Below, one piece after another: positions 9,188 to 16,333 of a DNA stretch of 64,000 nucleotides. The position numbers and the translations under genes were made by a program. The stretch is from Deltaproteobacteria bacterium (GTDB lineage: Bacteria > Desulfobacterota > Syntrophia > Syntrophales > UBA5619): contig JAKAFS010000001.1 in NCBI GenBank assembly GCA_021817825.1, positions 31,949-95,948 of the forward strand. The letters run 5' to 3'. Numbering within the stretch: the stretch's first letter is position 1; every line of letters begins with the position of its first letter. The notes beneath the pieces are model-generated. The model ran no database searches and had not been told where the DNA came from. It saw only the letters and a program-made list of their open reading frames with translations.

Positions 9188-9216
9188 TCCATATCTTTAA
9201 CGCCTTTTGAAGTCAA
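9188..9216 (-). promoter_or_regulatory. Putative sigma70-type promoter for the SLH/TPR lipoprotein
   Basis: On the minus strand TTGACT (complement of 9211-9216) is followed after 17 bp by TATGGA (complement of 9188-9193). The -35 box is good and the -10 box weak. It lies 67 bp upstream of the start codon at 9121 and just downstream of the miaA-proximal hairpin. Confidence 0.45.
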
Positions 9217-9231
9217 GTCCTTTAGGGAAAG

Positions 9232-9299
9232 AAAGTAGGGACAGCGCCCTACTTTTCTCTACTTTTCTTCTAAAAAAAGTAGGGCGCTGTCCCTACTTT
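9232..9299. terminator. Perfect 25-bp inverted repeat over the miaA stop codon
   Basis: Arms 9232-9256 and 9275-9299 are exact inverted copies (aaagtagggacagcgcccta then cttt), with an 18-nt pyrimidine-rich loop. The right arm covers the last codons and the TAG stop (9293-9295) of miaA. It could act as a terminator for miaA, but the perfect 25-bp arms are longer than needed and look like a dispersed palindromic or mobile-end element. The element supplies the last MiaA residues, so it has entered coding sequence. Confidence 0.8.
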
Positions 9300-10222
9300 A
9301 GGAATCCGGCGATCCGTTCGGCCGCCTCCGCCTCATCGTCCGGGTCTTGCCAGTGGATCTCCGGATCGGCGGTAAACCAGGTGAGCTGCCTTTTGGCGTA
9401 GCGGCGCGTATCCGCCTTGATCAGCCGGACCGCTTCGGCAAGGTCGGTCTTTCCGGCCAGTTGGGCGACCAGGTGCCGGTAGCCCAGGGACTGCATTGCT
9501 TTAAGAGACCCGTCATACCGCTCCAGAAGCTGCCGGACTTCGTCCAGAAACCCCCGGGCCATCATCTGCTCGGTCCGCCCGTCGATCGCCGCCCACAACC
9601 GCTCCCGCTCCGGCAGAAGGCCGATCTTGAGGACCTCGTAAGGCCGCTCCTGGAAACGGTGCGCCTGCTGATGGTCCACGATCGAACGGCCCGTCAGTTC
9701 CAGCACCTCCAGGGCGCGGACGATCCGGATGCCGTCTTGGGGATGGATCCGCGCCGCCGCCCGCGGGTCCCGCTCGCGAAGCTTTTCGTAGAGGTGGGGT
9801 TTCCCCAGCCGCGCCATCTCGTCTTTCAGGGTCTGCCGCAGGGTCTCGTCCGCAGCCGGGCCGTCGATCAGCCCGCCCACGAGGGCGCGAAGGTAGAGTC
9901 CCGTCCCGCCGACGACAAAAATCCGTTTTTCCTCCCGGTGCAGAGCGGCAATCGCCGTTCTGGCCAGCTCGCAGTACAGGGAGACGTCAAAAGGCGCATC
10001 GGGTGCGACCACATCCAGAAGATGATGGGGAACCCGCTTTCGCTCCTCGGTTGTCGGTTTCGCCGTGCCGATATCCATCCCCCGGTAGACCTGCATCGAA
10101 TCGGCGCCGACGATCTCCCCTCCGAACCGTTCGGCGAGCCTCAAGGCCAAGGCCGTTTTTCCGGCGCCCGTCGGTCCCAGAAGGAGGATCAGACGGGGTT
10201 TGGGTGTACCGCAGGGGTCCAT
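9293..10222 (-). CDS. miaA: tRNA dimethylallyltransferase
   Basis: Adds a dimethylallyl group to N6 of A37 in tRNAs reading UNN codons. The 309-aa protein has the P-loop GPTGAGKT (residues 16-23), then DSMQVYRGMDIGTAKP, the PHHLLD motif, GGTGLYLRAL, and the C-terminal YAKRQLTWF segment with the family RxxxW pattern. Its start at 10222 has TAGGAGG 6 bp upstream and lies 10 bp after the mutL stop, so it is cotranscribed with mutL, a common arrangement (mutL-miaA). The final codons are inside a perfect inverted repeat. mtaB at 35530 acts on A37 of a different tRNA set. Confidence 0.96.
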   Translation of the reverse strand: MDPCGTPKPRLILLLGPTGAGKTALALRLAERFGGEIVGADSMQVYRGMDIGTAKPTTEERKRVPHHLLDVVAPDAPFDVSLYCELARTAIAALHREEKRIFVVGGTGLYLRALVGGLIDGPAADETLRQTLKDEMARLGKPHLYEKLRERDPRAAARIHPQDGIRIVRALEVLELTGRSIVDHQQAHRFQERPYEVLKIGLLPERERLWAAIDGRTEQMMARGFLDEVRQLLERYDGSLKAMQSLGYRHLVAQLAGKTDLAEAVRLIKADTRRYAKRQLTWFTADPEIHWQDPDDEAEAAERIAGFLK

Positions 10223-10232
10223 GATCCGCCTC

Positions 10233-12077
10233 CTAACGGCGTTTGAAGAGCTTCTCCAGTTCGGCGATGGAGAAAAAGAGGCACAGAGGTCTGCCGTGCG
10301 GACAGGTTGCCGCCTGGGGAATGGCGTCCAGCTCCCGACAGAGGGCCGTCACCTCCGCCGCGCTCAGTTCCCGGTTCGCCTTCACGGCGCCCCGGCAGGC
10401 CAGGGCCGTAAAGATCCGTTCCCGCCGGTCGGTCAAGGCCAGACGGCGGTCGGCCTCGGTGCAATCGGCGAGCAGATCGAGGATCAGCGTCCGCGCCTCG
10501 GCATGGGAGAGGAAAGTAGGAACGGCCTTGACGACCAAAGAATCGCCGCCGAAGGGTTCCACTTCCAGACCGGCCTCCGCGAGGATCGGGAGGGACTCGG
10601 CCAGGAAGGAAAAATCCCGGGGCGGCAGGCTGATCACCTCGGGGAGAAGGAGGCGCTGGCCGGCGATCCGCTCCCCGGCGGCCCGGCGCCGCAGCCTTTC
10701 ATAGATGATCCTTTCGTGGGCGGCGTGCTGATCGACCAGCAGGACCCCCTCGGCATCGGCAAAGATGAGGTAAGTGCCGGCCGCATGCCCCAGATAGCGC
10801 CGCTCGGCAAGACCCCGGCCTTCTTCGGCAGGGATTGTTTCCCGAGCGCATTTCTCGGGGATCTCCTCCGGGGGAGGTTCGGCCGGCGCAGCGATTGGCT
10901 CAGGCGTAAAGGAGGCGGGAGCGGCCGGCGGCACGTCCCTTTTTGCCGCGACCGGTCCCGTGAAGAAGAGCTTCTCGGACCCCGTGGAAACCCGATAGCG
11001 CTTCAGCGCCTCCTCGACCCGTTCTCCATAGGCCGTCGCCCCCCGGCCCTGCATCCCCAGACCGGCCGCTGCCGCTCCCGGCTTGGCGTCCGCGCCGATG
11101 GCGCGGTTCAGGGTCTCCACGATCAGACCGTAGATCTCCCGGGGGTTCCGGAAACGGACCTCGAGTTTGGCGGGATGGACGTTCACATCGACGTCGCCGA
11201 TCGGCAGCTCCAAAGCCAGGACGACAGCCGGATAGCGTCGCGACGCGATCACGCGCCGATAGGCCGTCATGACCGCGTGGTTCAGCAGATAGTCCTTCAC
11301 GAACCGGCCGTTCACGTAAAGGTACATCTGGGCAGCGCTGGAGCGGGTGAAATCGGGCCGGGAAACGAACCCCCGCAGTCGCACCCCTTCTTTGCTCCCC
11401 TCCGCCGGGACCAGTTGGCCGCGAAAGTCCTTCCCCAGCGTCAAGGCGATCCGCTCGGCAAGCTCGGTCACCCCTGGGAGGTTCAGGACGATCCGGCCGC
11501 CCGCCGAGGCGCGCAGCGTCACTTCCGGACGGGCCAGGGCCAGGCGGGTCAGGGCGTCGATGCAGGCCCCCTGCTCGGTCAGGTCGTTCTTGAGAAATTT
11601 CTTCCGGACCGGAACGGAATCGAAGATCCGACTGACGAAGAGCGAGGTGCCGACGGGACAGCCCGCCTCGCTGAGTTCCATCACCTCGCCGGCCTTGATG
11701 ACGATCCGCGTGCCGGCCGGCGCCGCCGCCTGCCGGGTCACCATTTCCACCTCGGCGATCGAAGCGATGCTGGGCAGGGCTTCGCCGCGAAAACCGAAGG
11801 TCCGGACCGTGTAGATGTCCTCGAAGGCGCCGATCTTGCTCGTCGCATATCGGGAAAAGGCCAGCGGCACCTCTTCCGGCGCGATCCCCTCGCCGTTGTC
11901 GGTCACCCGGATGGACGCGCAGCCGCCGCGCTCCAAGGCGACGACGATCTCGGTCGCGCCGGCATCGAGGGCGTTCTCCAGCAGTTCCTTTAAGATAGAC
12001 GCCGGGCGCTCCACCACTTCGCCGGCGGCGATGCGGTGGGTCAGCGTTTCCGGCAGAAGACAGATTTTTCCCGACAA
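10233..12077 (-). CDS. mutL: DNA mismatch repair protein MutL
   Basis: MutL couples mismatch recognition to strand incision. The 614-aa product has the GHKL ATPase N-terminus (RIAAGEVVERPASILKELLE, then DNGEGI, GFRGEALPSI) and a C-terminal dimerisation domain with DQHAAHERIIYE at about residue 446-457, the metal-binding endonuclease motif absent from E. coli MutL, plus CPHGRP near the end. It should therefore nick DNA itself. I start it at TTG 12077 (SGKICLLPETL): AAGGAGG at 12083-12089 is 5 bp upstream, and the only upstream ATG (12161) would read through the terminator of the preceding cluster. mutS is not in the window. Confidence 0.95.
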   Translation of the reverse strand: MSGKICLLPETLTHRIAAGEVVERPASILKELLENALDAGATEIVVALERGGCASIRVTDNGEGIAPEEVPLAFSRYATSKIGAFEDIYTVRTFGFRGEALPSIASIAEVEMVTRQAAAPAGTRIVIKAGEVMELSEAGCPVGTSLFVSRIFDSVPVRKKFLKNDLTEQGACIDALTRLALARPEVTLRASAGGRIVLNLPGVTELAERIALTLGKDFRGQLVPAEGSKEGVRLRGFVSRPDFTRSSAAQMYLYVNGRFVKDYLLNHAVMTAYRRVIASRRYPAVVLALELPIGDVDVNVHPAKLEVRFRNPREIYGLIVETLNRAIGADAKPGAAAAGLGMQGRGATAYGERVEEALKRYRVSTGSEKLFFTGPVAAKRDVPPAAPASFTPEPIAAPAEPPPEEIPEKCARETIPAEEGRGLAERRYLGHAAGTYLIFADAEGVLLVDQHAAHERIIYERLRRRAAGERIAGQRLLLPEVISLPPRDFSFLAESLPILAEAGLEVEPFGGDSLVVKAVPTFLSHAEARTLILDLLADCTEADRRLALTDRRERIFTALACRGAVKANRELSAAEVTALCRELDAIPQAATCPHGRPLCLFFSIAELEKLFKRR

Positions 12078-12112
12078 TGGCCCCTCCTTGAACCCTGGCT
12101 GTTTTCGACGTG

Positions 12113-12150
12113 AAAAGACCGCAACGGCCTGTGCCTCGGCCGCCGCGGTC
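12113..12150 (-). terminator. Intrinsic terminator ending the envelope cluster
   Basis: On the minus strand a 13-bp stem (arms 12138-12150 and 12117-12129, two G-T pairs) with an 8-nt loop is followed directly by TTTT. It lies 37 bp past the LPP20 gene stop and before mutL. Its position inside the possible 5' extension of mutL supports the TTG start of that gene. Confidence 0.7.
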
Positions 12151-12186
12151 CCGTGGTTCACACCTTTTTAATCGCCCCTGGCTTGC

Positions 12187-13059
12187 TCAGTCGAGAACGA
12201 TCATCACCCGGCACTTCTTGAGGAATCCCAAATTGTCCCCGTTGGCGCGGATCTTTTCGGCGTCGGCATTGGCGATCACGATGTCCGACCGCCCCGCCCC
12301 TTCGGTCTTGAGCCCCTTCACGCTCAGGGGGCTGTTCGTCACCCGGGCGTTGCTCTGCGCCGCCGTCAGATCGCGCGCGTAGCCGCTCATCCCCTGCTGC
12401 ACGGCATACTCCCGCTCGACATTCTGGGAACCGTAGACCTCCTGCCCCTTCTCGTCGAGAATCCGGGGAGACATGGCCGGCCGGGCCTGAATCCCGCGGG
12501 CGTCCACCACGAGTCCCGTGAAAACCTCGCCCGGAGCCGCCGGCGCCTCGGGAGCCTTCGGCGGTGCTGTCGCCTTTTTCTTTTCCATGATCTTCGGAAC
12601 GATCACGGCGGCGAAATTGCCGGAGATGGGCATCCGGACCGTCACCTCCACGGTGCCGTCGGACAGGTACTCCTGATTCACCGCCTTGGCCCCTTTGACG
12701 ATCCCCTGGACCTGGGTATTGATCACGTCGCTTTCGACGGCAAAATCGCGGACCGTGGTGGCCGAATTCACCCGAACGCCGTTGACCACCTCAAGGAGGT
12801 TGCGGTAGGCATCGACCTGGGCCGCCCGCAGAGCGTTGGGACGGGCCTGGGGCGTTCCGATCATCCGCTGCGGCGGGGCGCCGATCCCCACCGCCTCGAT
12901 GTAGCCTTCGGTCCAGTTGACTGCCCCTTTGCTGCCGATCTGTTCGACGATCTGGGTCCATTCCGAACCGCTGACCTTCTCCTGAGCGACCGCCCCTCCG
13001 GCGATGCACAAGCCGATCGCCGCCGCGACTGCCGCGGCCGTCATAATCTTTACCCTCAT
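12187..13059 (-). CDS. LPP20-domain exported protein (FlgP-like)
   Basis: A 290-aa protein with a signal peptide (residues 1-25, cleavage near AVAQ) and no clear lipobox, although most LPP20 proteins are lipoproteins. Residues about 70-160 match the LPP20 pattern: NALRAAQVDAYRNLLEVVNG, then VRVNSATTVRDFAVESD and a closing DGTVEVTVRMPISG. A Pro/Ala-rich linker (KKKATAPPKAPEAPAAPG) leads to a C-terminal domain ending RVMIVLD. FlgP of the Vibrio H-ring belongs to the same family. The start at 13059 has AAGGAGG 5 bp upstream. It is the last gene of the envelope cluster, followed by an intrinsic terminator. Function here is inferred only from family and context. Confidence 0.78.
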   Translation of the reverse strand: MRVKIMTAAAVAAAIGLCIAGGAVAQEKVSGSEWTQIVEQIGSKGAVNWTEGYIEAVGIGAPPQRMIGTPQARPNALRAAQVDAYRNLLEVVNGVRVNSATTVRDFAVESDVINTQVQGIVKGAKAVNQEYLSDGTVEVTVRMPISGNFAAVIVPKIMEKKKATAPPKAPEAPAAPGEVFTGLVVDARGIQARPAMSPRILDEKGQEVYGSQNVEREYAVQQGMSGYARDLTAAQSNARVTNSPLSVKGLKTEGAGRSDIVIANADAEKIRANGDNLGFLKKCRVMIVLD

Positions 13060-13147
13060 AGATGCCTCCTTGATCATTTATTACCCTTCCCTATTGCAAT
13101 TATCAATGCGCAATTGTCAATTACAAATCACGGGTCATTGGCCTTCG

Positions 13148-15913
13148 TCACTGTTCACTGCGAAAGGCCCGCTCTTCCGGGGCCGCCAGCCAGGGCTTGA
13201 TCGTAATGGTTTTTTCCGGCTCTCCCCAGATCAGTGCCGCATCGGGCGGATCGGTTCCCCACCAGTTGTTCCGGGCGTCGATGCAGATCGAGGAAAATCC
13301 CTGGATCGACACCGCATTCCCGACAAAATTGTTATGATGCAGCGCCGGATTGGCCATGCCTACGCATTTGATCCCCCCCTCGCCGAGGTTGCCCTCGATG
13401 GTATTGAAAGCGATCGACGGGGCCGCATCGTTGCGGACGAAAATCCCTCCCTGGCTATTTTGGGCGATATGGCAGTGGGAAATCTCCGGGGTACCGAAAT
13501 AGATGTCGAAGGCCGTCGTCGCATACCGGACGGCGCAATAGGAAAAGACGCTGTTCACCTTTGTCTTTTTCGCAAAGCGAACGGCGTTCAGATAGGCCCC
13601 GGGGGCCGGCGAGGCCCCGGAGGCGGTAAAGACGATGGGCCGTTCCTTTGTCCCCCGGGCGACGATTCCTCCGTCCTCCACGACGATAGCGGCGTTCCGT
13701 TCGTACTGGAGGACCACCCCGGGTTCGATATGGAGCACCGCCCCGTTGTCGACGACCAGGTCTCCTTTGATGCGGTAGGGACTCTGGGAAAGGATCAAAA
13801 ACCCGTCGGTCCGCAAAGGGCCGGAAAGGATCGATCCCAAGATCGGCAACACCAGCGGTTTTCCTCCCGGAGAGGGGGCGTCCAGCACCGTGCGGACCTC
13901 CACCTTTCCCCGGATGCGGGCCAAGACCTCAAGCCCCTTGACGGCACCCCACCAGTTGTCCGGGGCCGACAGGGCCTCACCGGTCGTCTCCCCGGCCAGA
14001 TCGAAAGGGCCGTTGTCCGTCAGGTTGTTCCCGGCGATCGAGGTGGTCTGCGCCCCCGTCACGGCGATCCCGCCGCCCCGGTTCTTGGCCACGACATTGC
14101 GTTCGATGACGGGGGATGCGGATTTCACGACGATGCCCGTTCCGTCGTTGTCCTGGATGCGGTTTCCCGAGAGGACCGGTTTGGCCCCGCCTTCGATGAG
14201 GATCGCCGTTGATCCGTTCCTGTGGATCGTGTTGCCGGTGATCGACGGCGCCGAAAAGGCCCCCCGGATCGCCAGCGCCGTGGTGTTCTCCGTGAATTCG
14301 CCGGCCGCTACCTTCGGAGAAGCGGCCTCGCAATCCACCGCCACCGACGCCTTTTGGACCTGGACGAACTTGAGAAGATTGTCCTTCTCCTTGACGTTCG
14401 CAAAGCGGATCCCGGCCCAGCGCTCGGTCCCTTCCGCCGCGGCGAAGCGGATGAGCCGTTCGCTGTCCCCCTGGGCCAAAAGCCGTCCTTCAACCACCAG
14501 CCCACCGCCGCGGGAGAGGATTTCGGTCCCCGGTTCGATCGTGAGCAGGGCCTGGTCCCTGACGACCACCTCTTTTTCAATCACATAGGGGCTGGCGCCG
14601 GCAAACCACGTCGTATCCGCCTCGATCGCCCCGCCGACGGGCGTCGGTCCCGGAGCGACGGCCATTCCCGCGACAACGCCCGAAGGGGCGCTTTCGTTCC
14701 CCGCCCGGTCCACCGCCGAGAGCTGGTAATAGTAGCGGCGGTCGTTTTCCAGCCCCTGGTCCCGGTATTCGCCGAATTCGGTTTTGACGATCTCCTGAAA
14801 GCCCGAAAGGGGCGTCTGGCTCCGGTAGAGACGATACCCCGCCAGGTCCGCATCGGCCGACTTTTCCCAACTGAGCAGGACCAGTTTGTCCCGGCCGACG
14901 GTCTTGAGCCCCGTCGGCTTTTCCGGCGGCTTCGTATCGAGGGTGACCGTGCCCAGGGCATCCACCCATTCGGAGAAGTTGCCCGCATCGTCGGTCAGCC
15001 GCCCCGTGATCAGGGCATTTTCCACATTGTCGCCCGGCAGGACGCGGTAGACGCCGAGGTAGGCCCCCGGCGCATCGGCCTGTTCCTGCATGTCGATCCT
15101 CTTCTTGAACTGACCGATATCGAAGGAGGCCCGCAGACGCGGCGTCCCCTGCAAGACGACCCGGATCTCGTCTCCCGCCTTTTTCGGCTGATTCTTGGTG
15201 TCCTGGATCAAAAGGCTGATCGTCGGCGGCCGCAGGGCCTCGGCCAGAGCCGGCACGGGGATCGTCTTGACCATCTCCCGGAAGAGGTCGTCGCAGGCCC
15301 GCAGCAACTGGATGTCCCGGAGGTTCATGGCCGTCGCAACCACCGTGGCGACGATGCCGACGGGAGAGACGGACAGCCCCCCCTCGTGAATTCGGGCCAC
15401 GTGCCGGCCGCTCCAGAGAAAATGGCCCGTCTTGGTCTCGTACATTCGCACCTCGGCCCCGACGGACACATTGGAGTACATGACGAGAAAGACCTTGTCG
15501 AAATCCGAAATCTCGCCGAAGACGACGGCATCGACGCCGAGGATCTCCCCCAGTTTCTGGGGCGAGGTCTTGAGGATCTGTTCCGGATCGGTCAGATCCG
15601 CCTTTTTGAGCAGATCGTCGATACGGGAAAGCTCCATGTCCCGGAAGGGAAGGGAACTGAAGTGGTTGTAAAAGCCGCGCCGGACCGTCTCGAAGCCCTG
15701 TTTGCTCCGGGACTGATCGAAGAAGGGAAGCACCGCGACGGTGTGGGGGCGGTTCTTCTCCATATAGGGATCGACCTGGTAGGTGCCCTCGAAAAGCGAG
15801 GTGATCTGGGGGACGATCACCGTGCTGTCCGTCACGACCGTGCAGCCGCAGAACAGCAGGGTCAGCCACAGCGACAGGATGGTCCCCGCACCTTTTTTCC
15901 AGCTAGCTTTCAT
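13148..15913 (-). CDS. Lipoprotein: GNA1162-like domain, FN3 and duplicated right-handed beta-helix
   Basis: A 921-aa outer-envelope lipoprotein (Cys24 in LLFCGC). Residues about 55-220 resemble the GNA1162/DUF799 lipoprotein family (HTVAVLPFFDQSRSKQGFE, then LGVDAVVFGEISDF), a CsgG-type fold. A fibronectin-III module follows at about 335-420 (LSWEKSADADLAGYRLYRSQ). The rest is two related beta-helix units: each opens with SPY, then VV and an IEPG turn (LLTIEPGTEI; VLHIEPGVVL) and closes with NWWG (DNWWGAV; NNWWGTDPP). This implies internal duplication of about 240 residues. Such helices often bind polysaccharide or form surface fibres. GGGAGG precedes the ATG. Cotranscribed with the CsgG- and FlgT-like genes. 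Confidence 0.8.
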   Translation of the reverse strand: MKASWKKGAGTILSLWLTLLFCGCTVVTDSTVIVPQITSLFEGTYQVDPYMEKNRPHTVAVLPFFDQSRSKQGFETVRRGFYNHFSSLPFRDMELSRIDDLLKKADLTDPEQILKTSPQKLGEILGVDAVVFGEISDFDKVFLVMYSNVSVGAEVRMYETKTGHFLWSGRHVARIHEGGLSVSPVGIVATVVATAMNLRDIQLLRACDDLFREMVKTIPVPALAEALRPPTISLLIQDTKNQPKKAGDEIRVVLQGTPRLRASFDIGQFKKRIDMQEQADAPGAYLGVYRVLPGDNVENALITGRLTDDAGNFSEWVDALGTVTLDTKPPEKPTGLKTVGRDKLVLLSWEKSADADLAGYRLYRSQTPLSGFQEIVKTEFGEYRDQGLENDRRYYYQLSAVDRAGNESAPSGVVAGMAVAPGPTPVGGAIEADTTWFAGASPYVIEKEVVVRDQALLTIEPGTEILSRGGGLVVEGRLLAQGDSERLIRFAAAEGTERWAGIRFANVKEKDNLLKFVQVQKASVAVDCEAASPKVAAGEFTENTTALAIRGAFSAPSITGNTIHRNGSTAILIEGGAKPVLSGNRIQDNDGTGIVVKSASPVIERNVVAKNRGGGIAVTGAQTTSIAGNNLTDNGPFDLAGETTGEALSAPDNWWGAVKGLEVLARIRGKVEVRTVLDAPSPGGKPLVLPILGSILSGPLRTDGFLILSQSPYRIKGDLVVDNGAVLHIEPGVVLQYERNAAIVVEDGGIVARGTKERPIVFTASGASPAPGAYLNAVRFAKKTKVNSVFSYCAVRYATTAFDIYFGTPEISHCHIAQNSQGGIFVRNDAAPSIAFNTIEGNLGEGGIKCVGMANPALHHNNFVGNAVSIQGFSSICIDARNNWWGTDPPDAALIWGEPEKTITIKPWLAAPEERAFRSEQ

Positions 15914-15950
15914 GGCACACCTCCCGCAAAGGTCCGTTCGCGCCCGCAGT

Positions 15951-16304
15951 TTACTTCTCCGGTCCGCTGCTGTAAGGCATCGAGGTGTTCATACCGGCGC
16001 TTTCGACGAGGAATTCACCCTGGTTTTTCGGCGTATTCCGGATGAATTTATAGGGGATGGCGATCGGTTCCCGGCCCGTCGCCAGCGTCCGATAGGTGAG
16101 GACCCAAACGGCGCCCGTCACCGTATCGACGAGGTAAGCCTTGTCATCGCTGCCGGAAACCACCTGAAATTTGCCGTTTTCCAGGAGTTGCTTGTTGCTG
16201 TCGGCAGCCAGGGCGCCCGTCGCCAGAAAAAAGAACATCAATCCGGCGGCCCCTGTAGCCAGCCCCCGGGTCCATCGTCTCCCGCTCTTGCTGCGGTCTT
16301 GCAT
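15951..16304 (-). CDS. Small exported protein of unknown function
   Basis: A 117-aa protein with a signal peptide (hydrophobic core GLATGAAGLMFFFLATGALA, cleavage before ADSNKQ). The mature part is about 80 residues, with a strand-rich VVSGSDDKAYLVDTVTGAVW segment that looks like a small beta-propeller blade or barrel unit. I know no family for it. The ATG at 16304 has GGAGGG 6 bp upstream; an ATG at 16337 overlaps the stop of the FN3 gene by 4 bp but lacks a ribosome site. It is wedged between two large envelope genes of the cluster and is likely coexpressed with them. Confidence 0.65.
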   Translation of the reverse strand: MQDRSKSGRRWTRGLATGAAGLMFFFLATGALAADSNKQLLENGKFQVVSGSDDKAYLVDTVTGAVWVLTYRTLATGREPIAIPYKFIRNTPKNQGEFLVESAGMNTSMPYSSGPEK

Positions 16305-16333
16305 CGCTACCCTCCTGCCGTTCTGTGCTTTTC

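Noticed and set aside
12077..12161. ATG start of mutL at 12161
   Set aside because: The extra residues run through a terminator hairpin and match no MutL sequence.
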